64,000 nucleotides of DNA from JBBPZA01 sp963728925 (GTDB lineage: Bacteria > Actinomycetota > Thermoleophilia > Solirubrobacterales > Solirubrobacteraceae), in the NCBI GenBank assembly GCA_963728925.1, contig CAVSMB010000017.1:1-64000 (forward strand), given 5' to 3'. Under the pieces are notes generated by a model. That model was not told where the DNA came from and did not search any database. It worked only from the letters and a program-made list of their open reading frames with translations. The translations under genes were made by a program, and so were the position numbers. Within the stretch, counting starts at the first letter, position 1; each line of letters begins with the position of its first letter. Positions 7,946 through 17,486 of the stretch are shown in pieces.

Positions 7946-10064
7946 TGAAGGGCGGCCGCGGCGGGCGCCGCACGCGCAGCCTGGTGCCGCTGGTGGCGCC
8001 GCGCGGGTTCGGGTCGAAGCTCGCGGTGCCGGCCGCCACACGGTTGTCGAAGACCCCGACGCGAGTGGGCTTGACGCGGGCAATCACGATCTGCGTCTCG
8101 CCCTTTGCGAGCGTCCCGAGGTCGCAGTAGGCGGGGCTGCTGTTGAAGCAGCGGCCCTTGGTGGCACGCAGCGAGACGAGCGGCACCTGTCCTCGGAAGA
8201 GCCGCTCGTCGATATGCACGCTGGTCGCCGGATCGGGACCGCGGTTGGTCACGGTGATGCGGTACCTGACCGTCGCGCCGAGCACCACCGATCGCGGGGT
8301 GACGCGCTTGACCACGCGCAGGTCTGAGCGTGGCGTGACCGGGTTCGGCGGGTTCGGCGGCGTGGGCGGGTTCGGCGGCGTGGGCGGGTTCGGCGGCGTG
8401 GGCGGGTTCGGCGGCGTGGGCGGGTTGGGCGGCGTGGGCGAGGGCGTGAACTTGTCGTAGAACGTGCAGATCCTGTCGGGCCGCTCTTCGGTGAGGTCCA
8501 CTTCGATCCGGCCCGCCGAGAACGCGACCGGCTTGCCGTCGCCGCAGTCGGCGGCCACGAGGCTCCAAGTCCCGTTGCCGCCCTTCGGGGTCGTCTCGAC
8601 GACGGAGTAGCGACCGAGCAGGAGCCTGGAGGTCGAGTCCCCCTCGGCGGTTGCGGCAACGCCATCGGACGTGGTCGTGACCGACTGGAGATAGGTTCGG
8701 TCGGTCCGGGCATCACGGGCTGCGAGGAACCCCGTCCTCGCCGTTCCGCCGATCGTCACCTTGCGGATGACCAGCGATCCGTCCGGGACGAAGCGGTTCT
8801 GGTAGGCGCACACGACCCCCTGTCCGGCAGGGAGGGTCACCTTCAGCGGGTCCTCCACCGGGACGGCGTCGCCGTTGCACGAGATGCCGGTCAGCTTCCA
8901 CGTCCCCCGGTCTGACTCAGGCGCTCGCTCCGACACGGTGTAGTCACCCGGGTCGAGCTCCCCGAAGCCCGGCTCCGCGTCGACCGCCACCCCTTGCTGC
9001 GTCGTCGTCGCCCTTGCCTGGCGGGTCGGGCCGGGACCGTTGAGCGTGAACCCGAACGTCCCGGTGCCGCCGCGGGTGAGCTTGGTGAGCAGCAAGCCCG
9101 ATGGTGGCGGCCGCAGCGCGTCCTTGTAGGTGCACAGCACGGTGTCGCCGGCGGCCAGCGAGATGCTCGCTTGTGCGGTTGCGGGGTCGGCGGTGGTTTG
9201 ACTCTTCCCGGTAAGCGAGGTGCACGAGAGACCGGTCAGTCGCCACCCGGGCGGCACCGTCTCGGCGACGTTCCACGCCGGGTCTCCGGGCCGCGTCTCG
9301 GCCCGGATGAAGGTCTGTTGCGCGGGCTGACCGGTGCCGGCTGTGAGGGTGAAGCGACTGTCCGAGTTAAAGCTCAGGTTGCCGCCGAAGGAGAACGCCT
9401 GCTTCGCGTCGCCGCCCCCGGTCGCTTCCTTGCGCACGATGATCTTGCCGCTGGTGGGTGGCGGCGAGACGTAGAAGGCATAGCAGAAGACGTGTGTCAC
9501 GCCGCTCGGCAGGCTGACCCACTCGACGTTGTCGCCGTTGAGGTCGTCGATCGCGCACCGCAGCGCGCCGAAGCCGTACTGGCCCGGGTAGGGCACGTTC
9601 AGGATCGGGTCGGTGGGCGTCCCGCCCTGGACCCACAGGGAGTTCGGCTTCGCGGCGATCTTCGCCTGGTCGGCCGTGAGCGCGACGGTCACCGCCCCGT
9701 CGATCGTGCTCCCCGTCGGCTGCCCGAGGGTGTTGAGCAGCGGGACGGAGTCCTGGGTCTTCACGGCGGTCGAGAAGGGGTTGGTGACGATCGACAACGA
9801 CCCCCAGGGGCCGCTCACGGCGCGCGACTTGTAGCCCGTGCCGAGGGTGAACGTCCAGTTCGGGAGCGGCGTGCAGTTGGGCTGCACGGCGTCCTCGATC
9901 TTGGGGTCGATCGGCTGGCCGCCCACGTACGTCGTGTCCGGCCCGAGGTCGCGCAGGCTCTCCTGGATGTCGTTGCGCGCCCGGTTGGCGCTGATGTCGG
10001 TGTACTCCGGGCAGACGCGCGCCGCGTAGGTCACGAGCAGCGGCGTGACGGCCGCCGCCGCCAT
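7938..10064 (-). CDS. Large secreted repeat protein with SpaA/Cna-B-like domains, Pro-rich spacer and DUF11 domain
   Basis: A 708-residue protein. The N-terminal ~200 residues form an unassigned domain rich in Asn/Thr with Cys pairs. From about residue 210 four modules follow, each starting with a strand such as GKIIVRKEATGGG, GLLLTKLTRGGTGTFGFTLN or GSLVIRKVTIGGT and ending with Y-x-V-x-E plus a Cys-containing strand; this is the prealbumin-like fold of Cna-B/SpaA proteins. A Pro-Pro-Asn-Pro-Pro-Thr repeat (DNA 8351-8440) forms a spacer. The end is a DUF11-type domain (LRVVKRVTPRSVVLGATVRY, then ITVTNRGPDPATSV). No LPXTG or membrane anchor is seen, and the assigned start gives only a weak signal-like MAAAAVTPLLVTYAA, so the start is uncertain. 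Likely cell-surface or secreted. Confidence 0.7.
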   Translation of the reverse strand: MAAAAVTPLLVTYAARVCPEYTDISANRARNDIQESLRDLGPDTTYVGGQPIDPKIEDAVQPNCTPLPNWTFTLGTGYKSRAVSGPWGSLSIVTNPFSTAVKTQDSVPLLNTLGQPTGSTIDGAVTVALTADQAKIAAKPNSLWVQGGTPTDPILNVPYPGQYGFGALRCAIDDLNGDNVEWVSLPSGVTHVFCYAFYVSPPPTSGKIIVRKEATGGGDAKQAFSFGGNLSFNSDSRFTLTAGTGQPAQQTFIRAETRPGDPAWNVAETVPPGWRLTGLSCTSLTGKSQTTADPATAQASISLAAGDTVLCTYKDALRPPPSGLLLTKLTRGGTGTFGFTLNGPGPTRQARATTTQQGVAVDAEPGFGELDPGDYTVSERAPESDRGTWKLTGISCNGDAVPVEDPLKVTLPAGQGVVCAYQNRFVPDGSLVIRKVTIGGTARTGFLAARDARTDRTYLQSVTTTSDGVAATAEGDSTSRLLLGRYSVVETTPKGGNGTWSLVAADCGDGKPVAFSAGRIEVDLTEERPDRICTFYDKFTPSPTPPNPPTPPNPPTPPNPPTPPNPPTPPNPPNPVTPRSDLRVVKRVTPRSVVLGATVRYRITVTNRGPDPATSVHIDERLFRGQVPLVSLRATKGRCFNSSPAYCDLGTLAKGETQIVIARVKPTRVGVFDNRVAAGTASFDPNPRGATSGTRLRVRRPPRPPFTG
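8351..8440 (-). repeat. Five 18-bp tandem repeats encoding a Pro/Asn/Thr spacer
   Basis: Five consecutive 18-base units GGTTCGGCGGCGTGGGCG (the last with one change) lie head to tail inside the secreted-protein gene. On the coding strand they read Pro-Pro-Asn-Pro-Pro-Thr. The near-identity suggests recent slippage expansion; copy number probably varies between strains. Confidence 0.95.
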
Positions 10065-10149
10065 ACCGGGAACATATACCGCGACGGCGACGGCGTGTCG
10101 AGAGCCGGCGTCGGTGGGCGAGCTCGCTCGGTCATCCGTGCAGCCGCGC

Positions 10150-10851
10150 TCAGCCCTCGCCCTCCGGCGGCTCCTCGCGTCCCGCCGGCCCGGTCGTTCG
10201 CAGCTTCCCCACGAAGACGGCGAGCACGGTCACGAGGTAGAGCTGGCCCAGCAGGGCTTCGAGGACCGAGATCGAGCGCCCGACACGGGTGGCCATCACG
10301 AAGTCGCCGAAGCCCGTCGTGGTGAGCGCAGTGAGGCTGAAGTAGAGCCGGTCGCTCCCCGTCCCGTCGGTCCCGTTGGTGAAGATCGGCTCCGAGCTGG
10401 CGTCGGCGAGCACGCCGTAGCCGAAGGCGAAGAGCAGACCGGCGAGCAGGTAGACGACGATCGCCCCGGCGACCGCCTGCAGGGTGACGCCGCCGCGTTC
10501 GCGCACGAGCCGCACGACCCCCGTCGCGGCGATCGGCACGGCGGCCATGATCATCAGGCCCGACAGCGCCTGCGGGACGCCCTCGCTGTTGACTCCCACA
10601 GCGATCACGAGGATCGCGGCGAGGACCGTCAGCAGGATGACCACGGCCGCGGCGCGGCGGACCGCGCGGTGCGCGCCGGAGGTCCACACGATCTCGCCGA
10701 TGGTGAAGCCCGTCAGCGTCGCGCTGACGCCGGCCGCCACGTCGCCCGCCGGCGCGGCGAGCACCCACGCCAGCGTCAGCGAGGTCAGGACGAGCGCGAC
10801 GCCGTAGCGGTGGGCCCCCGGGGGAGCCGCGATCTTCCTGCGCGGCGTCAG
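10150..10851 (-). CDS. Two-TM potassium-channel-like membrane protein
   Basis: About 233 residues. Four to five hydrophobic segments come first, then a pore module: a pore helix YFSLTALTTTGFGDF with selectivity filter T-T-G-F-G-D, flanked by membrane helices AIVVYLLAGLLFAFGYGVLA and VLEALLGQLYLVTVLAVFVG. This matches the Ion_trans_2 class (K+ channel-like, with GFG in place of GYG). No RCK domain follows. No ATG lies near the expected start; CTG at 10851 overlaps the TGA of the upstream gene by three bases (CTGA) and is in frame, so translation is probably coupled. The start remains uncertain. Confidence 0.75.
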   Translation of the reverse strand: MTPRRKIAAPPGAHRYGVALVLTSLTLAWVLAAPAGDVAAGVSATLTGFTIGEIVWTSGAHRAVRRAAAVVILLTVLAAILVIAVGVNSEGVPQALSGLMIMAAVPIAATGVVRLVRERGGVTLQAVAGAIVVYLLAGLLFAFGYGVLADASSEPIFTNGTDGTGSDRLYFSLTALTTTGFGDFVMATRVGRSISVLEALLGQLYLVTVLAVFVGKLRTTGPAGREEPPEGEG

Positions 10852-11726
10852 GGCCCGGTCCAGCCGGCGATCGTGCAGGGTCGCCCGCCGCAGCCCGGGA
10901 CGAGCGCGCCCCCGGGTGCCAGGAAGCGCGCGACCAGCCGACGGATCTCCGCGGAGCTCGCGCCGAGGCCGTGCGGGTCGACGCCGCGCTCGGGCGGGAC
11001 GTTGGCCGCCGGCGGGTACGGCGTGCCGAGCTCGTCGCCGCCGGGCCCGGGGCGGAGCGGCCCCGAGTCCATCACGACAAGGGCGGTCCCGTCGTCGGGC
11101 AGGCGCGGCACCGGGCGAAGCCCCCAGTGAAGCCCTCGCCAGGGCCCGGCCCGTCCGGGATAGAGGGCCGGCCGACGCAGGCGTGCGCCGATGGTCCGCG
11201 CCTCGACCTCGGTCGAGAGGTTGCTCACCTGGTGGTCGCCGAAGGCCTCGAGCAGCAGGACGGTGTGGCGCGGCGTGCCGGGATAGGTCGAGCTCGTCAT
11301 GTGCTGCGCGTAGCCGGCACCCTCCGCCCGGTCCCAGAGCAGCTGGATCAGAGCGAGCAGGAGCGGTCGCTGCACGCCGCGCGCGTAGTGCTGGTACAGG
11401 ATCGCGCCGAACGAGGCGATGCCCCTCCCGCTCGCGACCGTGAAGTCCCACGCGAGGTACAGGCTGGGGCGCGCGACGCCGGCTCGGCCGAGCGTCGCGA
11501 AGATCCGCTCCATGGCGGGGCGCCGGCGCGCCACCGCCGGGTCGCGGCTCGCCAGGCCGTCGCGGTAGACCCGGAAGGCGCGGGCGGCCTCGATCGGGGC
11601 GCCCGTGGCGGTCTTCAGCCCGCGCAGCGCGACGACGTAGCGCCGTCCCTCGACGAGGTTGGAGGCCGGGCGGATCAGGAGGTCGGCGTCGGTCGGCGAG
11701 GTCGCCTGGGCGTCGATCTCGGCCAT
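10848..11726 (-). pseudogene. Truncated large secreted protein (actinobacterial, uncharacterised)
   Basis: Open frame with LLIRPASNLVEGRRYVVALR, ARPSLYLAWDFTVASGRGIA and, after an abrupt join, LYQHYARGVQRPLLLALIQL, then AFGDHQVSNLSTEVEARTIG. In my recollection of related actinobacterial secreted proteins these blocks belong to a much longer protein, with the first two separated from the last by several hundred residues. The signal peptide region is also missing: codons before ATG 11726 (to 11861) look random. I therefore read it as a gene with an in-frame internal deletion and lost 5' end. Whether it is still translated is unknown; the channel gene is coupled to its stop codon. Confidence 0.5.
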
Positions 11727-12077
11727 CACCGGGTGGCGGCGGCGTCCACGACCGACGACGCTATCCGGTCGCAGTCGCCCGCCGCAAGGGGAGCCTGCAC
11801 GGTCTGAGGGAACGGGCCTTAAATGCGAATGACCCGGCGTCCGAGCCGAGCCACTTCGCACACTGGGCCTGGGTCACCCCGTAGCCTCGGGGTTCGCGCG
11901 ACCTCATCCTTGGCCGTTCACCGCGATGCGAGACGGCGTCCGTGTCTCGCCGCGGGCATGGTACACGCGCCGCCGGGTTCCTTGAGCATCCAGACTCCAA
12001 TTGGACGGATGTTTGAAGCACCGCGGCCGGCCAGCTGGCGCGGGGCCGCGGGGCGCCATCTGGCAGGCTGACGGGCC

Positions 12078-13669
<1,592 letters not shown>

Positions 13670-13673
<4 letters not shown>

Positions 13674-14149
13674 CCGACTGGCCCGAGGACCTGACGCCGC
13701 AGCGAAGCTCCGTCTACGTGCGCAACGAGCTGGTGATGGAGGCTCCATGTGACGCCGTGTGGGACGTGCTCGCCGAAGCGGCCGAGTGGCCGGCGTGGTA
13801 CTCGCACTGCAAGAACGTCCGCATCGAGGGCGGCGGCCGCCGGCTCGAGCCCGGCGCCCGCTTCCGGTGGAGCACGAACGGCCAGCCTCTGCGCTCCCGG
13901 GTTCTCACCTTCGCCCCGGGCGAGCGGCTCTCGTGGGACGCCTCCAACCCGCTCATCCGCGTCCATCACACCTGGGGGTTCGAGACCACCCCCGCGGGCT
14001 GCCGCGTCGTCACCGAGGAGACCCAGCGCGGCATCCTTCCCTGGTCGACGCGTCCGATCACGAGGCGCGTGATGCTCCGCGTCCACCAGGAGTGGCTCGA
14101 AGGGCTCGCCGCGCGCGCCGCGAGCCGCGCGGCGGACACGGCTGGCTAG
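13670..14149 (+). CDS. SRPBCC family protein
   Basis: A 159-residue protein: YVRNELVMEAPCDAVWDVLA then EAAEWPAWYSHCKNV, FRWSTNGQPLRSRVLTFAPG, and a C-terminal helix RRVMLRVHQEWLEGLA. This is the helix-grip SRPBCC fold that binds lipophilic ligands. The start ATG at 13670 overlaps the GH13 stop (ATGA), indicating translational coupling. No specific ligand can be inferred; its link with the glucosidase is positional only. It is unrelated at the sequence level to the SRPBCC gene at 5478-5948 beyond the fold. Confidence 0.85.
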
Positions 14150-14158
14150 GCTTCCGCG

Positions 14159-15355
14159 ATGTTCGACGACTACGAGCGACGGCTGGCCGACCTGGTGGTC
14201 ACCGCCGGAGCGAACGTGCAGCCGGGCCAGATCGTCGCGGTGGGCTCTGAGCCCGGCAAGGAGGGGCTGACCCGGGCGGTGGCCGAGAGCGCCTATCGCC
14301 ACGGCGCGCGCTTCGTCGACGTCGCCTACCACGACCCGTTCGTCAAGCGGGCGCGCCTGCTCCACGCGGCGCAGGACACCCTCGACTTCGTTCCGGCGTG
14401 GTACGGGCATCGCGTGCTCGAGCTCGGCGACCAGCGCTGCGCGCGGATCGCGCTGAGCGGCAACGCGTGGCCGGGACTGCTCGACGACGTCGACCCCGCG
14501 CGAGCCGGCCGCGACCTGCTGCCGATGGTCAAGGAGACCGGCAAGGTGGTCTCCGAGCGCACGACCAACTGGTCGATCGTCCCGGCGCCGACGTCCGGAT
14601 GGGCGCGCCTCGTGCATCCCGGGCTCGATCCCGACGTCGCCCTCGAGCGCCTGTGGGAGCAGGTCGCGCACGTATGCCGCCTCGACGAGGCCGATGCCAC
14701 GGCGGCTTGGGCCGAGCGCTTCGACGCGCTGCAAGCCATGGCCGTGAGGCTCACCGAGCGGCGCCTGGACGGGCTGCACTTCGAGGGGCCGGGGACCGAC
14801 CTGCGCCTCGGCCTGCTGCCCACCTCGAGCTGGATCGCCGCGCGTCTGGAGACGGTCGACGGCGTCGTCCACCTCCCCAACGTGCCCTCGGAGGAGGTGT
14901 TCACCACGCCGGACCCCCAGCGCGCCGACGGCGTGGTGCGCGCGACCAAGCCGCTCGACCTCGCCGGCACCACGGTCCGGGGCCTCGAGGTCCGCTTCGA
15001 GGGCGGCCGCGCGGTGGGCCTGAAGGCGGACTCAGGGGCCGAAGCCCTGCGCGCACGCACCGAGCGCGACGAGGGCGCCGCGCGCCTCGGCGAGGTCGCG
15101 CTCGTCGACCGCGAGGGCCGCATCGGCCCGCTGAACACGGTCTTCTACGACACGCTGCTCGACGAGAACGCGGCCAGCCACGTCGCGCTCGGCCGCGCCT
15201 ACACCTTCACGGTGGGCGAGGAGGACCAGGCGCGCGCCAACGACTCCGCGATCCACATCGACTTCATGATCGGCTCCGAGGACGTGTCGGTGACCGGCCT
15301 CGCCGCAGACGGCGCGCGCGTGCCCCTGCTCGTCGGTGGCCGCTGGCAGGTCTGA
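14159..15355 (+). CDS. Aminopeptidase, M29 (thermophilic metallo-aminopeptidase) family
   Basis: A 398-residue protein matching AmpS/aminopeptidase T in length and order. It opens with FDDYERRLADLVVTAGANVQ and PGQIVAVG, the standard family N-terminus. Conserved C-terminal features include the NVPSEEVFTTPD segment (metal-binding Glu residues), ENAASHVALGRAY (Asn-Ala-Ser-His with metal-ligand His) and SAIHIDFMIGSEDVSVTG (His and Asp ligands). These enzymes use two cobalt or zinc ions to remove N-terminal residues from peptides. No export signal is visible. The gene begins nine bases after the SRPBCC stop, so the three genes from 12078 probably form one operon. tRNA-Ser follows. Confidence 0.92.
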   Translation: MFDDYERRLADLVVTAGANVQPGQIVAVGSEPGKEGLTRAVAESAYRHGARFVDVAYHDPFVKRARLLHAAQDTLDFVPAWYGHRVLELGDQRCARIALSGNAWPGLLDDVDPARAGRDLLPMVKETGKVVSERTTNWSIVPAPTSGWARLVHPGLDPDVALERLWEQVAHVCRLDEADATAAWAERFDALQAMAVRLTERRLDGLHFEGPGTDLRLGLLPTSSWIAARLETVDGVVHLPNVPSEEVFTTPDPQRADGVVRATKPLDLAGTTVRGLEVRFEGGRAVGLKADSGAEALRARTERDEGAARLGEVALVDREGRIGPLNTVFYDTLLDENAASHVALGRAYTFTVGEEDQARANDSAIHIDFMIGSEDVSVTGLAADGARVPLLVGGRWQV

Positions 15356-15380
15356 GCGCGGCTACCCTGTCCGCTCGCCC

Positions 15381-15470
15381 GGAGAGGTGCCGGAGTGGTT
15401 GAACGGGCGCGACTGGAAATCGCGTAGCGGGGGTCAACCTCGTTCGAGGGTTCGAATCCCTCCCTCTCCG
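15381..15470 (+). tRNA. tRNA-Ser(GGA)
   Basis: A 90-base class II tRNA. Acceptor GGAGAGG (15381-15387) pairs with CCTCTCC (15463-15469), discriminator G at 15470. The anticodon stem GCGA/TCGC encloses the loop CTGGAAA with anticodon GGA, reading serine UCC/UCU. A long variable arm precedes the T arm GAGGGTTCGAATCCCTC. CCA is not encoded. Confidence 0.95.
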
Positions 15471-15484
15471 CTTTGACGGTGGGT

Positions 15485-16330
15485 ATGGTCCTGCGGCCGC
15501 TGGCCGAGCGCGACGTCGCCGAGCTCGAGCGCATACACCGGACGCCCGAGGTCGCCCGCTGGTGGGGCCTCCCCGATCCCGGCTTCCCGTGGGACGAGCC
15601 CGAGGCGACCCGCCTGACGATCGAGGTCGACGGCGCCGTCGCCGGGATGATCCAGTTCGCCGAGGAGGTCGAGCCGCGCTACCGCCACACGTGGATCGAC
15701 CTCTTCCTCGATCCGGCGCTGCACGGCCGCGGCCTCGGGACCGAGGCGGTGCGTCGCGTGGTCCGCCAGCTGGTCGACGACCGTGGCCACCACCGCATCA
15801 CGATCGACCCGGCCGCGGCGAACTTCGCGGCCATCAGGGCCTACGAGAAGGTGGGCTTCCGCACCGTCGGCGTGATGCGCCGCTACGAGCGCGACGTCGA
15901 AGGCGACGGCTGGCAAGACGGGCTGATGATGGAGCTGGTGGCCGGCGAGGAGCCGGCCGAGCCCGCCGACGTCCTCGCCGAGCTTCGGGCGCTCGAGCCG
16001 CTCTTCCATCGCTTCGAGCCCGGGACGACCATCGAGCACGTCGAGGCCACGGTGGCGGACGGCTTCGGGGAGATCGGCGCGTCGGGACGGCGCTATGACC
16101 GCGACGAGGTTCTCGACGTGCTGCGCGAGCGTCTCGCCAACCCGCCCGAGGAGCGTCTGCGTGCCTCCGAGTTCGCCGTACGCGAGCTCGCACCCGACCT
16201 CTTCCTGCTCACCTACGCGCTCGACGACGGCGCGCGGCGGACGCTGAGGTCGACGATCTGGCGGCGGACGCCGCGCGAGTGGCGCCTGGAGTTCCACCAG
16301 GGCACGATCGTCGGCCCGGTCGACAGATGA
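15485..16330 (+). CDS. GNAT acetyltransferase fused to an NTF2-like domain
   Basis: About 281 residues. The N-terminal ~155 residues are a GNAT acetyltransferase similar to the RimJ/AAC(6') branch: LRPLAERDVAELERIHR, WIDLFLDPALHGRGLGTEAV (acetyl-CoA pyrophosphate loop GRGLGT) and NFAAIRAYEKVGFRTVGVM. After an acidic linker the remaining ~115 residues resemble an NTF2/DUF4440 fold (ELRALEPLFHRFEPGTTIEH to STIWRRTPREWRLEFHQG). AAC(6')-like members modify aminoglycosides or protein N-termini; the substrate here is not predictable. I prefer ATG 15485; GTG 15479 and TTG 15473 are also in frame, only 3-9 bases after the tRNA. It may be read through from the tRNA transcript. Confidence 0.8.
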   Translation: MVLRPLAERDVAELERIHRTPEVARWWGLPDPGFPWDEPEATRLTIEVDGAVAGMIQFAEEVEPRYRHTWIDLFLDPALHGRGLGTEAVRRVVRQLVDDRGHHRITIDPAAANFAAIRAYEKVGFRTVGVMRRYERDVEGDGWQDGLMMELVAGEEPAEPADVLAELRALEPLFHRFEPGTTIEHVEATVADGFGEIGASGRRYDRDEVLDVLRERLANPPEERLRASEFAVRELAPDLFLLTYALDDGARRTLRSTIWRRTPREWRLEFHQGTIVGPVDR

Positions 16331-16374
16331 GGCGCGGGCGCGCGCCTCGACTCCGTCGGGCGGTGACCGTTCTC

Positions 16375-17175
16375 TTAGCCCCGGACGCGCTCGTCGCCCG
16401 CGTAGACGTTGACGCTGCCCTTCCGGGCGAAACCGCCGAGCGTCATGCGCCGGTCGCTCGCCAGGCGGACGGCGAGTGAGCTCGGGGCGCCGACGCCGAC
16501 GATGATCGGTGCGCCGGCCACCGCCGCCCTCTGGACGAGCTCGAACGAGACCCGCCCGCTGACGCAGAGGATCCGCCCGTGCAGCGGGAGCCTCGCGCCG
16601 AGCAGCGCGTGCCCGACGACCTTGTCCATGGCGTTGTGGCGACCGACGTCCTCGCGCACGGTCAGCAGCTCACCCGACGGGTCGAAGAGGCCGGTGGCGT
16701 GCAGCCCGCCGGTGCGCTGGAAGGTCGGCTGGCGCAGCGCCTCGGGAAGCCGGGCGAGGAGCGCGCGCTCGATCTCCGGGCCGGGCGCCGCCGGCTCGGA
16801 GTACACCGCCACCTCCTCCAGCGCGCCCTTTCCGCACACGCCGCACGACGAGCTGGTGTAGAAGCGCCTGGCGCCGACGTCGCGCAGCAGCGGGCCCTCG
16901 ACCTCGACCACGTTGGCGGCGAGATCGGCCGTCGGCCCCGCGCGGCGCGGGCCGTCGATCAGCCCTTCCCCCCACAAGAAGCCGAGCGCCAGCTCCTCGT
17001 CGTGTCCCGGCGTGCGCATGGTGACGGCGAGCGGCTTGCCGTCCACGCGGATCTCCAGCGGCTCCTCGACCGCGATGGCGTCCGCTTCCCCGTCGCGGAC
17101 GATGGTCTCCCACATCCGCGGGTCGACCGGGGCCTCGACGCCGGCGCCGGCGCCGGCGGTCGCGCGTCCGAACAC
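16375..17175 (-). CDS. fdhD: Formate dehydrogenase accessory sulfurtransferase FdhD
   Basis: FdhD passes sulfur from the cysteine desulfurase to the molybdenum cofactor, giving the Mo=S ligand that formate dehydrogenases need. The 266-residue protein has the family opening AVEEPLEIRVDGKPLAVTMR, the essential CxxC in SSCGVCGKG, FQRTGGLHATGLF, REDVGRHNAMDKVVG and GRVSFELVQRA; all are intact. Start is GTG 17175; the first ~25 residues are variable, so a later start is possible. It is the last gene of the minus-strand formate dehydrogenase operon, 35 bases after the small 90-residue gene. Confidence 0.97.
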   Translation of the reverse strand: MFGRATAGAGAGVEAPVDPRMWETIVRDGEADAIAVEEPLEIRVDGKPLAVTMRTPGHDEELALGFLWGEGLIDGPRRAGPTADLAANVVEVEGPLLRDVGARRFYTSSSCGVCGKGALEEVAVYSEPAAPGPEIERALLARLPEALRQPTFQRTGGLHATGLFDPSGELLTVREDVGRHNAMDKVVGHALLGARLPLHGRILCVSGRVSFELVQRAAVAGAPIIVGVGAPSSLAVRLASDRRMTLGGFARKGSVNVYAGDERVRG

Positions 17176-17210
17176 GCCCGAGATGGTGACAGACGGCTGC
17201 GCGAGCGCCG

Positions 17211-17483
17211 CTAGCCGCCGACGCCCTTGAGCTCGCGCCAGCGCTCGCGGGCCCGGATGACGATCAGCGCGATCTCGCCGAGCTCGTCACCCCGCTCGAT
17301 GAAGTAGGGCAACGTGAAGCGGATCTCCTCGCCGTCGTCGCGCACCAGCGTGATGGTGCGGGCGCCCGTTCGCTCGTCGTGCTCGAACGGGAGGTAGAGC
17401 CACCCCTCGGCGTCGGCGACGGGCACGCGGCCCTCGTCGTCGACCGGGCTCCCCGGGGCTGGGCCGTCCTCGCCCGGAGCCAC
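17211..17483 (-). CDS. Small conserved protein of the formate dehydrogenase operon
   Basis: A 90-residue acidic protein of unknown function. It has WLYLPFEHDERTGARTITLV, a beta-rich core, and ends with a helix IALIVIRARERWRELK. The GTG start lies three bases after the stop of the Fe-S subunit gene, which implies translational coupling and a role with formate dehydrogenase, perhaps assembly or stability. No cysteine, metal motif or membrane segment is present. I do not recognise a named family. Confidence 0.7.
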   Translation of the reverse strand: MAPGEDGPAPGSPVDDEGRVPVADAEGWLYLPFEHDERTGARTITLVRDDGEEIRFTLPYFIERGDELGEIALIVIRARERWRELKGVGG

Positions 17484-17486
17484 GGC

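Noticed and set aside
8351..8440. Regular 18-bp repeats as a CRISPR or regulatory array
   Set aside because: There are no spacers; the units are in frame within a coding region and encode a Pro/Asn/Thr linker.
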